Shown: positions 23,954 to 33,312, numbered from the stretch's first letter. The stretch: DNA of 64,000 nt from Saccharothrix ecbatanensis (GCF_014205015.1 NZ_JACHMO010000001.1:2170001-2234000), one strand, 5' to 3'. The notes: generated from the sequence alone by a model not told the origin. Numbers and translations are program-made.

Positions 23954-23970
23954 AGTTCGTGTGACGAACT
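23954..23970. promoter_or_regulatory. Second MarR-type operator downstream of marR
   Basis: A perfect inverted repeat AGTTCGT-GTG-ACGAACT sharing the core TTCGT-N3-ACGAA with the site upstream of marR. It lies 20 bp past the marR stop, with no recognisable gene directly behind it on either strand; the next start is the SARP-ATPase gene 470 bp away. Confidence 0.65.
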
Positions 23971-24440
23971 AATGCGGCACGCCGTTCCTCCATGCGGCCT
24001 AACCGGTTGCTCTGTGGTGCCGCATTCGTGAATACGGCGTCCGCTCGCAGTCGGCCCGCCGCACTTGTTCCTACCACTCCGGGGGTATCGGTGTTCACCC
24101 CCACGGCATGGCGACCGGAGTGGCCCGCTGTGGTTATGTTGGAGTCGAGTGCGATCGAGTCCGTCGGGTGGGTGGACTGATCGCGCAGGTCAGGCGGGGT
24201 GAGGGGGTCTCCTGTTTCGATGTCGCCGGTCGAATGCGCCGCGGACGCCATTCCCCGTCCGCTGGAATGCGTCTTGCTTGGTGGACCTCTTCGCAGGTGG
24301 CGGGCCTGTTCGGGGACCGTGATAACCTGCCGCGGTCGAAGTGGGAACTCCCGGAACTCCCGGAACTCGCCAACCGGTCCGAATCCGCGCGCAATCACCC
24401 GAATGGCCTCGCATTCCAGACGCAGTGGACGGAAACGGTG
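23971..24440. promoter_or_regulatory. Long leader of the SARP pair with triple 9-bp repeat
   Basis: A 470-bp stretch with no gene I can support; the open frames are arginine-rich or antisense. At 24344-24370 there is a direct repeat with 9-bp period (GGAACTCCC twice, then GGAACTCGC), 70-97 bp before the ATG of the first SARP-ATPase. SARP proteins bind direct repeats, so this could be an autoregulatory site, though the period differs from the usual 11 bp. Confidence 0.45.
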
Positions 24441-27400
24441 ATGAGCGCCACGGTCCCCGTCACCGTGGAACTGCTGGGGCCGGTCAGGGCATGGCGAAGC
24501 GGGGTGGAGGTCGACCTCGGCACCGCACGGCGGCGTGCGGTGTTCGCCTTGCTCGCACTTCGGGCCGGCCAGGCCGTTTCCAAGGACGAGCTGATCGACG
24601 GCGTCTGGGGCGACTCGCCTCCCGCGACCGCCGGCGCCGGCCTGCACACGTACGTCTCCGGCTTGCGCCGCGCGTTGGAACCGGAGCGGGCCAAGCGGTC
24701 CACCGGGGTCGTCCTCACCTCTGCCGGTTCCGGGTACTGCCTGCGCGTGCCGGTGGACGGAGTGGACGTGCACCGGTTCGAACGCCACAGGGAGCGGGCC
24801 CGAGAGTTGGGCGACCGCGACCCGGCGCTGGCGTTGGCCGAGCTGGACCAGGCGCACGCGTTGTGGCGGGGTGAGGCGCTGTCGGGCGTGCCCGGCCCGT
24901 TCGCCGAGTCGCAGCGGTCGCGGTTGCACGAGTTGCGACTGGCCACCGCGGAACGCCGGGCCGAGTTGGCGCTGGTCGTCGGACGGCACGGGGACGTGAT
25001 CGCGGACCTGGCGGCGCTGACGCGTGAGCACCCGGTGCGGGAGGGCCTGCGCGCGTTGCTGATGACGGCGTTGCAGAGGGCCGGGCGGCAGGCCGAGGCG
25101 TTGGAGGTCTACCACGACGCGCGGCGGGTGCTGGTCGAGGAACTGGGGATCGAACCCGGTGCGGCGTTGCGGCAGGCGCATCGGATCGTGTTGGAGGACA
25201 AGGCCGACGACGTTCCCGCGCCACGCAGGGTCGGCGTCTCGCCGACGGTCCAGCCCGCCCTGTTCGTCGGTCGGGACGAGGAGTCGGACGTGCTGCGGGA
25301 GGCCGTGTCGCGCCTGGCTGCCCGGCGGGGTGGCGCGGTCTGGGTCGACGGTGAGCCGGGGATCGGCAAGTCCGCCCTGTTAGCCACTGGGCTGTCCGGG
25401 GCGGTGGAGGCGGGGTGCCGGGTGGCGTGGGCCGCCGGTGACGAGTTCGGGCCGCGCAGCCCGCTGCGGGTGCTGCTCGACTGCCTCGACGTCACCGAGT
25501 CGTCCCGTGATCCACGCCGGGCCGCGTTGGCGCAGGCTTTGCGCGGCCCGGTCGACGCTCTCGGCGACCCGGTGCCCATGGTGATCGAACGGCTGCTGGG
25601 CCTGGTCGACGAGTTGTGCGCCGAGGCGCCGCTGATCATCGTGGTGGACGATGTCCAGTGGGTGGACGAGGCCAGTGTCCTGCTGTGGCACCGGCTTCTG
25701 CGGAACGTGCGCCAGTGGCCGCTGCTGCTGGTCGCGGCGGGGAGGCCGGTGCCGCGGCGAGCCGACGTCGAGCAGGTGCGGCGCACGGTCGTCGGCTCCG
25801 GTGGCCGGGTCCTCGAACTCCGCCCGCTGTCGGACGACTCGGTCACCGCGATGCTGACCGGGCTCGTGGGCGCCCCTCCCGGTCGCAGCCTGCGCGCGCT
25901 CGTCGGCCTCGCCACCGGGAATCCCCTGTACACCAAGGACTTGGTCGACGTCATGCTGCGCGAGGGCACGATCCAGGTGGTCGACGGCCTGGCCGAGGCG
26001 ACCCCGTGCGCCGATCAGGAGATGCCCCGCGCGCTGGTGTCGGTGATGGCCCGAAGGCTGGGCTTCCTGTCCCCGGCCACCACGGACGTGTTGCGGTCGG
26101 CGGCGCTGCTGGGTGACGAGTTCGCCCTCGGGGACGCCGCGACCGCGCTGGGCCGCACGTCGTCGGACCTCGTCGCGGCGGTGGAGGAGGCGACCGCCGC
26201 CGGTGTGCTGGACGACGGTGGGCTGAAGCTGGCGTTCCGCCACCCGCTGATCCGGCAGGCGCTGTACCTGTCCGTGCCCGCCGGTGTCCGGGCCGCGCTG
26301 CACCGCCAGGCCGCGGGCGCGCTGGCCGACGCCGGCGCACCGGCGGAACTTGTCGTCGGGCAGTTGGCCGCTGCTCCCGGCACGGTGGACGAGTGGGCCG
26401 CCGACTGGCTGACCGAGCGCGCGGCGGTGCTCGTGCGCCGGGCGCCGGACTCGACCGTCGGGCTGCTCCGCGCCGTCCTCGCCGAGTCCACTGTGGACGC
26501 CGAACACCGGGAGCGGTTGGCCGCGCTGCTGGCCCGCTCGATGTTCTGGCTGGGTCGGCCACCCCAGGCGGCGGCGCGGTACGTGCTGGCCCGCACCAGG
26601 AACCAGGACCGGGCGGCCGGGATGCGCTGGATCCTCGCCTACACCCGGTACCGGGACGGGCAGGTGACGGAGGCGGTGGACGCGTTGCGGGCGGCGGTGG
26701 AGGACGACGTGACACCGCCGTTGTGGCGGGCGCGGATGGAGTCGTTGCTGGCGGTGGTGCAGCGGGACGGCCTCAACGACGTCGCCGCCGCCGAGGCGAC
26801 CGCTCGTCGTGCGTTGCGGCGGGGCGAGGAACTGCGCGACGACTTCGCCGCTGCCCATGCGCTGCAAGGGTTGTGGCAGGTCAGCACGGTCCGCCGTGAT
26901 CACTTCCAGGCGTTGGGGCATGTTGATCGTGCGCTGGCCTTGGTCGTGGGCGACCCCGACTTCAGCACGCTGGCGCTCGGCCTGCTGGACAACAAGGCGT
27001 TCACCTTGCAGAGCCTGGACCGGCTGGACGAGGCCGACGACGTGCTGCATGAGGCCCGTGAGCTGGCCGGGTCCGGCCCGCACATCACCACCGCCGTGCA
27101 GGACTACTGGCGCGGCCGGTGGGACCGGGCGTTGGCCGAGGCGGACGTCCTGCGTGACGATCCGGGCAGCACCGCCTACGGGTTGCGTGAACGCGGACCG
27201 GTGCTGCTCGTGCGGGGTGTGGCGGCCCTGATCGCCGCCCGACGTGGCCGGACGCGGCTGGCCGAGGAACACCTCCGTGCCGCCGCCGAACAACCCCTGG
27301 CCGTGCCCTCCGACCGGGAGAACGGCGACTTCCTGATGGTCGCGCGAGCGGTGCTGGCCGAGCGCGCGGGGCGGCCCGACGAGGCCTTCGCCGCCGTGGA

Positions 27401-27848
27401 GCCACTGTTGACGTCGATGCCAGGGCACATGGTGCTGCGGCACCAGTGGCTGCCCGACGTGGCGCGGCTGGCCGTCCGGACCGGGCGGTCGGACCTGGCC
27501 GAGCGGGCACTGGCCGGGTGTGTCGAGGAAGCCTCGATGGAACGGGTTCCCGGCCGGGCGCACGCGGCCGAGGGCCGGTGTCGAGGGCTGGTCCGGGGTG
27601 ATCCGGAGCCGGTGCTCGAAGCGGTGGCGCGGTACCGGGCGGTCGGACGGCCGGTGGAGTTGGCGGAGGCGTTGGAGGACGCGGCGGTGCTGTTGGTGGC
27701 GCGGGGTGACCGTGCTGAGGGTGACGCGGCGTTCCGCGAGGCGTTGGCGGGGTACGGCGGCTTGGGCGCGGTGCACGACGTGCAGCGGGCGCGGGACCGG
27801 ATGAGCAGTGGTCCTGAGGATGCGGACGAGAGGTGGATCGCGGGATGA
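24441..27848 (+). CDS. SARP-ATPase-TPR regulator, copy 1
   Basis: A 1135-residue large SARP regulator of the AfsR-related type. Residues 1-95 form the OmpR-like winged helix (VELLGPVRAWRSG, HTYVSGLRRALEP). The bacterial transcriptional activation domain follows to about 260 (VHRFERHRERAREL, VEELGIEPGAALRQAH). An NTPase domain then has Walker A GEPGIGKSALL near 310 and Walker B LIIVVDDVQWVDEAS near 400. The last 450 residues are TPR-like helices. Such proteins activate secondary-metabolite clusters, often under nucleotide control. The ATG at 24441 is preceded by an overlapping GTG at 24438. Its TGA overlaps the next start by ATGA. No biosynthetic cluster is in view, so its target lies outside the window or is the eCIS. 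Confidence 0.85.
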   Translation: MSATVPVTVELLGPVRAWRSGVEVDLGTARRRAVFALLALRAGQAVSKDELIDGVWGDSPPATAGAGLHTYVSGLRRALEPERAKRSTGVVLTSAGSGYCLRVPVDGVDVHRFERHRERARELGDRDPALALAELDQAHALWRGEALSGVPGPFAESQRSRLHELRLATAERRAELALVVGRHGDVIADLAALTREHPVREGLRALLMTALQRAGRQAEALEVYHDARRVLVEELGIEPGAALRQAHRIVLEDKADDVPAPRRVGVSPTVQPALFVGRDEESDVLREAVSRLAARRGGAVWVDGEPGIGKSALLATGLSGAVEAGCRVAWAAGDEFGPRSPLRVLLDCLDVTESSRDPRRAALAQALRGPVDALGDPVPMVIERLLGLVDELCAEAPLIIVVDDVQWVDEASVLLWHRLLRNVRQWPLLLVAAGRPVPRRADVEQVRRTVVGSGGRVLELRPLSDDSVTAMLTGLVGAPPGRSLRALVGLATGNPLYTKDLVDVMLREGTIQVVDGLAEATPCADQEMPRALVSVMARRLGFLSPATTDVLRSAALLGDEFALGDAATALGRTSSDLVAAVEEATAAGVLDDGGLKLAFRHPLIRQALYLSVPAGVRAALHRQAAGALADAGAPAELVVGQLAAAPGTVDEWAADWLTERAAVLVRRAPDSTVGLLRAVLAESTVDAEHRERLAALLARSMFWLGRPPQAAARYVLARTRNQDRAAGMRWILAYTRYRDGQVTEAVDALRAAVEDDVTPPLWRARMESLLAVVQRDGLNDVAAAEATARRALRRGEELRDDFAAAHALQGLWQVSTVRRDHFQALGHVDRALALVVGDPDFSTLALGLLDNKAFTLQSLDRLDEADDVLHEARELAGSGPHITTAVQDYWRGRWDRALAEADVLRDDPGSTAYGLRERGPVLLVRGVAALIAARRGRTRLAEEHLRAAAEQPLAVPSDRENGDFLMVARAVLAERAGRPDEAFAAVEPLLTSMPGHMVLRHQWLPDVARLAVRTGRSDLAERALAGCVEEASMERVPGRAHAAEGRCRGLVRGDPEPVLEAVARYRAVGRPVELAEALEDAAVLLVARGDRAEGDAAFREALAGYGGLGAVHDVQRARDRMSSGPEDADERWIAG

Positions 27849-30800
27849 CGGGCGCGTTGCGGGTCGAGCTGCTGGGCACGGTGCGTGCCTGGTCGGGTGA
27901 GCGGGAAGTCGCCCTGGGCTCATCGAGGCCGCGTGCGTTGTTCGCGATGTTGGCGTTGCGCTCGGGTGGCGTGGGGCGTGACGAGCTGGTGGCGGGTGTG
28001 TGGGGCATCGACGCGCCGCCGACGGCCGAGGGCAGCGTCCACACGTACGTTTCGACGTTGCGCAAGGCACTGGAACCGGACCGGCCACGCGGCACCCCGT
28101 CCCGCGTGCTGGTGTCGGCGGGCTCGGGGTACCGCCTGCTGGTGGACGGCGGGCTGGACGTGGCGCGGTTCGAGTCGTCGCGCGACCAGGCCCGGCGGCT
28201 GCTGGTGGACGGTGACCCGGCGGCTGCCCGGCGTTCGCTGGACGAGGCGTTGGAGCTGTGGCGTGGCGAGGCGCTGGCGGGATTGACCGGCCCGTTCGCC
28301 GACGCCCAGCGGCGCAGGCTGGGCGAAGCGCGGACGACCGCGCGGGAACTCCGGGCCGAGGCGGCGTTGGCCTCCGATGCGCACGCGGAAGTGGTCGCCG
28401 AGCTGGCGGCCCTCGTCGCGGAGGAGCCGTTGCGGGAACGGGCGCGTGAGCTGCTGATGCTGGCGTTACACCGGTCCGGGCGCAGTGCGGAGGCGTTGGA
28501 GGTGTTCCGGGACGCGCGCCGGGTGCTGGTCGCCGAGCTGGAAGTCGAGCCCGGCCAGCGCCTGCGTGCCGCGCACGAGCACATCCTGAGCGGGACGGAT
28601 CCGGAGCCGGCGAAGCGTCGCCTGTCCATTGTGGAGCCTGCCGGCCCGCCGCCCGACACCGAGCTGGTGGGGCGGGACGTGGAGCTGGCGGCGGTGCGGC
28701 GGCTCGTCGACGACGTCACCACCGGGGCCGGTCGGCTGCTGTGGGTCGAGGGCGAGATGGGCATCGGCAAGTCGGCGCTGGTTTCGGCCGTGCTGGCCCA
28801 GGCTTTACGGGCCGGGCACCAGATCGCCCACGCCGTGGCGGACGAGCTGGGCAGCCGGTTCCCGCTGCGGCTCGCCCTGGACTGCCTCGGCGTCGACACG
28901 CACTCGCCTGATCCGCGGCGTGCGGCGACGGCGCGGGCACTGCGCCAGGAGCGGCCCGCCGGGTCGATCTTCGCCGACTCCGACCCCGTGTTCGGCGCGG
29001 TCGACCGGCTGGTGGCGTTGGTGGAGCAGCTGTGCGCGGACGGGCCGTTGGTGTTCGCGCTGGACGACCTCCAGTGGTCGGACGAGACCAGCACGCAGGT
29101 GTGGCACCGGCTGACGACCGTGGCGCGGCGGCTGCCGTTGCTGCTGGTCGGCGCCGCCCGACCGGTGCCGTACCGGGCCGAGATCGCCCGTCTGCGCCGG
29201 GACGTGGAGTCCGGTGGGGGCGCGGTGCTGGATCTCGCGCCGTTGGCCGACACGGAGGTGGCGGGGCTGGTCGGACGGCTCGTGGGCGCGTCGCCCGGTC
29301 CCGGGCTGCGTCGGATCGCCGCACGTGCCGGGGGCAATCCGCTGTACGTGCGGGAGGTCGCCGACGCGTTGGTCCGTGAACGTGTCGTGGAGGTCGACAC
29401 CGGGGTGGCGGACGTCGCCGTGCACGCGCTGGACCGGGTGCCGGTGTCGCTGGTGTCCGCGGTGACCGGGCGGCTGGACTTCCTGTCCGACCCGACCCGG
29501 GAGGTGCTGCGGTGGTCCGCCCTGCTCGGTGGCGAGTTCGTGGTGAGCGACCTGTCGGTGGTCCTGGGCACGCCCGTGTTCGACCTCGCCGCACGGCTTG
29601 AGGAGGCCATCGCGGCGGGCGTTCTGCGCGACGCGGGTCCGCGGATGGCGTTCCGGCACCCGCTCATCCGGCAGGCTTTGTACGAGGGGACGCCCGCCTC
29701 TTTGCGGACGGCGCTGCACCAGCAGGCGGCGCAGGCGTTGGCGGCGTCCGGCGCGCCCGTGGACCACGTGGCGGAGCAGCTGCTGGCGGCGGCCGGCGAG
29801 GTCGGTTCGTGGGTGGTGGACTGGCTGGTCGCGCAGGCTCCCGCGCTGGTCTACCGGGCGCCGTTGGTGGCGGTCGAGTTGCTGCAGCGGTGCCTGCGGT
29901 CGTCCGTGGCGCGGGATGAGCGTGACGCGACGTTGATGGCGCACCTGAGCAGCGCGCTGTTCCGGATCGGGCGGGACACGGAGGCCGAGGAGCACGCTCG
30001 TCGCGCGTTGCCCCGGTTGCGGTCGCCGGACCTGATCGCGGAGGTGCGTTGGACGCTCGCGTACATGCCTTATCGGGGTGCGCGGGCGGAGGAGGCGGTG
30101 GCGGCGTCACGGGAGGCGTTGGCCGATCCGGTGCTGTCGGACATGTGGCGGGCCAGGCTGTTGTCGTTGCTGGCTTTGGTGCAGCGGGCCGGGATTGGGG
30201 AGTTGGACGGCGCCGAGGTCAGTGCGCGGGCGGCGATCGAGGCGGGGGAGCGGGCCGCCGACCCGTTCGCCATCGGTCAGGCGTTGGAGGTGCTGTGGCA
30301 GGTGGAGGCGGTGCGCCGGGACTACCCGCGTGCCGTGGCGTACCTGGATCAGGCGTTGGACGTGGTGGGTACGGATGTGAGCCTCACGGACCTGCGGTTG
30401 TTGTTGCTGGACAACCGGATCTTCACGTTGCAGTGCCTGGACCGGTTGGACGAGGCGACTTCGAGCCTGCGTGCGGCGTTCGAGTTGGCCGGGCGTGGGA
30501 CGCCGGTGGCGGGTCTGCACCTGGCTGCCGCCGTGCACCAGTTCTGGCTGGGTGGGTGGGACGCGGCGGTGGCGGGGTTGGAGGGGGTGGTCGGCGATCC
30601 GGAGTTCACCGGCTTCGGGCTGCGGGAGGGTGGTCCGGTGCTGCTGCACGGCGTGGTGGCGTTGATCGCGGCGCACCGGGATGACGGGGTTGCGCTGGCC
30701 ACGCACCTGGAGACCGGGCTGACGTTGCCGTTGGTGACGGAGGCGTACCGGGAGAACTGCGATTTTCTCGTGGCGGCGCAGGCGATGGCGGCGGCGCGTG

Positions 30801-31252
30801 ACGGTGATCATGCGGGTGCGGTGGCGGTGTTGGGCACGATCCTCGATACGCGGTATGCGGACATGATGCTGCGGCACCAGTGGCTGCCGGAGTTGGTGCG
30901 GCAGGCGTTGGCTTGTGGTGATCTCGCCACGGCTTGGGCGGCGGTGGAGGCTTGCGAGGCCGAGGCGGCGCGGGAGACGAAGGAGGCGCGTGCGTCGGCT
31001 GCGGCGCGGCGGTGTCGGAGCGTGCTGGCGGCGGACCCGGAGGGGTTGGCGCCGGTGGTCGGGCACTACCGGGCGGCGGGGCGGACGTTCGAGTTGGCGC
31101 AGACGCTGGAGGACCAGGCCGTGCTGTTGGCGCGGCGGGGGCAGGCGGCGGAGGCTGAGGGTGTCGTCGGGGAGGCGATCTCCCTGTACCGGGGATTCGG
31201 CGCTCTGTGGGACGTCCGCCGTGCCGCTGCTCGGGTGGCGGAGTCGGCCTGA
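27845..31252 (+). CDS. SARP-ATPase-TPR regulator, copy 2
   Basis: Also 1135 residues and co-linear with copy 1: winged helix (VELLGTVRAWSGE, HTYVSTLRKALEPDRP), activation domain ending at VAELEVEPGQRLRAAH, Walker A GEMGIGKSALV, Walker B LVFALDDLQWSDETS, then TPR repeats. Shared phrases include AFRHPLIRQALY and VLLGTVRAW-like openings, and the ends are similar (GAVHDVQRARDRM against GALWDVRRAAARV). The two are clearly a tandem duplication that has diverged substantially. It is translationally coupled to copy 1 by a 4-nt overlap, so they are made together and could form hetero-oligomers. It is followed by a long repeat region with no gene. Confidence 0.85.
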   Translation: MTGALRVELLGTVRAWSGEREVALGSSRPRALFAMLALRSGGVGRDELVAGVWGIDAPPTAEGSVHTYVSTLRKALEPDRPRGTPSRVLVSAGSGYRLLVDGGLDVARFESSRDQARRLLVDGDPAAARRSLDEALELWRGEALAGLTGPFADAQRRRLGEARTTARELRAEAALASDAHAEVVAELAALVAEEPLRERARELLMLALHRSGRSAEALEVFRDARRVLVAELEVEPGQRLRAAHEHILSGTDPEPAKRRLSIVEPAGPPPDTELVGRDVELAAVRRLVDDVTTGAGRLLWVEGEMGIGKSALVSAVLAQALRAGHQIAHAVADELGSRFPLRLALDCLGVDTHSPDPRRAATARALRQERPAGSIFADSDPVFGAVDRLVALVEQLCADGPLVFALDDLQWSDETSTQVWHRLTTVARRLPLLLVGAARPVPYRAEIARLRRDVESGGGAVLDLAPLADTEVAGLVGRLVGASPGPGLRRIAARAGGNPLYVREVADALVRERVVEVDTGVADVAVHALDRVPVSLVSAVTGRLDFLSDPTREVLRWSALLGGEFVVSDLSVVLGTPVFDLAARLEEAIAAGVLRDAGPRMAFRHPLIRQALYEGTPASLRTALHQQAAQALAASGAPVDHVAEQLLAAAGEVGSWVVDWLVAQAPALVYRAPLVAVELLQRCLRSSVARDERDATLMAHLSSALFRIGRDTEAEEHARRALPRLRSPDLIAEVRWTLAYMPYRGARAEEAVAASREALADPVLSDMWRARLLSLLALVQRAGIGELDGAEVSARAAIEAGERAADPFAIGQALEVLWQVEAVRRDYPRAVAYLDQALDVVGTDVSLTDLRLLLLDNRIFTLQCLDRLDEATSSLRAAFELAGRGTPVAGLHLAAAVHQFWLGGWDAAVAGLEGVVGDPEFTGFGLREGGPVLLHGVVALIAAHRDDGVALATHLETGLTLPLVTEAYRENCDFLVAAQAMAAARDGDHAGAVAVLGTILDTRYADMMLRHQWLPELVRQALACGDLATAWAAVEACEAEAARETKEARASAAARRCRSVLAADPEGLAPVVGHYRAAGRTFELAQTLEDQAVLLARRGQAAEAEGVVGEAISLYRGFGALWDVRRAAARVAESA

Positions 31253-32312
31253 GCAGCGGAGTCGGTCTGAACAGCGGAGTCGGTCTGAACAGCGGAGTCG
31301 GCCTGAACACCGCCCCTTGCGGTGTGGGTCGTGGTGGTGATCGGTGGACCGGCCCCGCCTTGTGGCGGCTACGGAGCTCGGCTGAGGGCCGGCCTCCGTC
31401 GTTCGGGCGGCGGCGCCGAGCTGAGCACCGGCCCACTTCGCCTGGGTCACGGAGTCGGGTCTGAGCACCGGCCTGCCTCGCTCGGACGGCGACGGAGGGC
31501 CGAGCACCTGCCCACACCGCAGCCGCGCGGGTCGTGGCGGTGGGCTGGCGGCTGGTGCGAGCCGTCCGGGTCGCAGTGGGATGGACACCGGCCCACGTCG
31601 TGCGGATCGCGGTGGTGGGCCGAGGACCGGCCCACGTCATGCGGGTCGTGATGGCCCGAGGGATCCACGTCGCGCCGGTGGCGGTGGGCCGGAGACCGGC
31701 CGCTGGAGACCGGCCGCTGGAGACCGGCCGCTGGAGACCGGCCGCTGGAGACCGGCCGCTGGAGACCGGCCGCTGGGGACCGGCCTACGCCGTGCGGCCG
31801 GCGGAACAGGGCTGAACACCGGCCCGCATCGCGCGGGTGGGCTGGGGACCGGCCGGTGGTGTGCGGGTCGTGGAGTCGGGCTGAGTACCGGGCCACTTCG
31901 CCTGAGTCGGGGCGGGGGCTGGCGGCTGCTCCACGCCGTGCGGGTGGCGGCGGTGGGCTGAGGGTCCGTGCAGGCCGTGGGGTGGCGGCGGCGGACCGAG
32001 GCTCCGTGCAGGCCGCGCGGGTGGCGGTGGTGGACCGAGGGTCCGTCCGCGCGGGTGGCGGTGGGCTGAGGGTGGCCCGTGTCGCGTGGCTGGTGGGCGT
32101 GGCCCGTGTCGCGTGGGTGGGGGCGTGGGCGCTGGGGAGTCTGCTCGGGTGAGCGGTTCGGTGTGGGGTTGTGGTGGGGTCCGTCTGTGGTCGGGGTGCA
32201 GGCTGGGGGCCGTGGTGCCATACCTTCTTCTCTCTGGCAACACATTCGGCATTTCCATTCATCCCCGGAGCCGGTGACCCTTTTGGGTGATCTTGGCGGT
32301 TCTCGGCGCCGG
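31253..32312. repeat. Degenerate ~39-bp repeat region, non-coding
   Basis: Roughly 900 bp (31253-32150) built from imperfect units near 39 bp that resemble GAGCACCGGCCCACNTCGNG followed by CGGGTCGNGGNGGTGGGCC. It opens with three copies of a 20-bp unit (CAGCGGAGTCGGTCTGAA). Frames across it are biased Pro/Arg translations without starts, so I read it as non-coding. The block is strongly G-rich on the plus strand. The remaining 160 bp to 32312 show nothing recognisable. Confidence 0.6.
31691..31774. repeat. 14-bp tandem repeat, six perfect copies
   Basis: Six exact copies of GGAGACCGGCCGCT in a row, followed by a decayed seventh (GGGGACCGGCCTAC). The period is not a multiple of three, which fits non-coding DNA. 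Each unit contains the palindrome CGGCCG. It lies inside the larger degenerate repeat region. Confidence 0.85.
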
Positions 32313-32540
32313 TCAAATCCTGGGGGTGTGGTCCTTGTCGTCCTCGGGGGCGTTGATCACACCGTCGGCGGACATCACCCACAGGGTCTCGGTGCGTGGG
32401 TGTCGGATGGGCCGTGGCATCCGGTTTCGGGTGGGGTGTGGCATTCGGTCCTTGGCGCGGATGCCCCGCAGTGCCAGGTCCACCACTTGGCGCAGTGCTG
32501 CACCGTCCTTCCTCGTCAAGGCTTCGGGCTTGGCGGTCAC
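32313..32540 (-). CDS. Small hypothetical protein behind LuxR regulator
   Basis: A possible 75-residue protein. The GTG start at 32540 lies one base after the stop of the LuxR-type gene (TGA-C-GTG), suggesting coupling. The N-terminal third is helical and plausible (ALTRKDGAALRQVVDLALRGI). The rest is Arg/Pro/His-rich and may be disordered, or the true gene may end earlier through an error. No family is recognised. Confidence 0.4.
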   Translation of the reverse strand: MTAKPEALTRKDGAALRQVVDLALRGIRAKDRMPHPTRNRMPRPIRHPRTETLWVMSADGVINAPEDDKDHTPRI

Positions 32541-32541
32541 G

Positions 32542-33162
32542 TCAGATCATCCCCTTCCGAAGGGCATAGGCCACCGCATGCGGCCGGTTGCGTAGGTTCA
32601 GCCGGGTCGTGATGCCGTAGAACACGTTCTTGATGGTCCGCTCCGAGTACGACAGCCGGCCTGCGATCTCCGCCGTGTCCAACCCGTCCGCCATCAACCG
32701 CAGCACGTCGGCCTCCCGCGCCGACAGCCGATCAGGGCCACCCTCCGGCGACAGCACCTGCTGCTGCAACCGCTGCACATGCCGGAGCAACTCGGCCACC
32801 ATGTTCGGCGGCATCACACCGCCACCCGACGCCGCCGACAGCACACTCCGCAACACCAGCTGGTCAGTCACCGTGCTGCGCGGCAGGACTGCGACGATTC
32901 GGCACTCGACCGCCGTCAGCACATCCGCCTCGCCGACCTCGTCGACGATCAGCACCACCGGCGCACCCACGTGCGCGGCGGCCCGGCGCAGCCGCGACAC
33001 GACCTCGGTGGTCAGCTGGTTCACCGCCACCACCACGACGTCGGGCTTCTCGTGCTGCGCGTTCTCCAACACCCGCACATCGGACCTCGACCCGAGGTAC
33101 GCGATCAGACCCGTCATGCTCAGGTGATCCGCCGCCTGGACGACGACCCGGACTTTCTCCAC
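32542..33162 (-). CDS. LuxR-type regulator, receiver lacking phospho-Asp
   Basis: A 206-residue NarL/FixJ-like protein. The C-terminal helix-turn-helix is clear: LSAREADVLRLMADGLDTAEIAGRLSYSERTIKNVFYGI. The N-terminal part has the size and strand pattern of a receiver domain (VRVVVQAADHLSMTGLIAYLG), but the strand that should end in the phosphoacceptor Asp reads DVVVVAVNQL, with Ala or Asn in its place. It is therefore probably not phosphorylated. It is a clear paralogue of the regulator at 52.9 kb; the two bracket the injection-system locus and have identical lengths. No histidine kinase is nearby. Confidence 0.85.
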   Translation of the reverse strand: MEKVRVVVQAADHLSMTGLIAYLGSRSDVRVLENAQHEKPDVVVVAVNQLTTEVVSRLRRAAAHVGAPVVLIVDEVGEADVLTAVECRIVAVLPRSTVTDQLVLRSVLSAASGGGVMPPNMVAELLRHVQRLQQQVLSPEGGPDRLSAREADVLRLMADGLDTAEIAGRLSYSERTIKNVFYGITTRLNLRNRPHAVAYALRKGMI

Positions 33163-33242
33163 CGCTGCCTCCCACGGTCTCGGTTTGCACCACCGAGTCT
33201 GTGATCTACGGCTTCACGCGGTCTCAAAGGCGTCTACAAGGA

Positions 33243-33292
33243 TTCTTCACGCCCCGCGCCCGCCGTGAAGAACCGTGAAGAACCGTGAAGAA
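33243..33292. promoter_or_regulatory. Inverted and triple direct repeat upstream of LuxR gene
   Basis: CCGTGAAGAA occurs three times head to tail (33263-33292). The first copy also pairs with TTCTTCACG at 33243-33251 as a 9-bp inverted repeat. The cluster is 80-130 bp before the LuxR-type start, between it and the stop of the epimerase gene, so it may be a multimeric binding site for the LuxR promoter. Confidence 0.5.
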
Positions 33293-33312
33293 CCAGCAAG
33301 CGCACACCGAAC

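Noticed and set aside
25380..29667. Very long minus-strand open frames across the SARP genes
   Set aside because: They are antisense by-products of high GC third positions; the plus strand carries complete winged-helix, Walker and TPR sequences.
31691..31774. Possible CRISPR array
   Set aside because: Units are 14 bp with no spacers and there are no cas genes.
31447..32382. Minus-strand 311-codon frame over the repeat region
   Set aside because: It is biased Pro/Arg/Thr translation of repeats with 14-bp period units and no ribosome binding site or domain.
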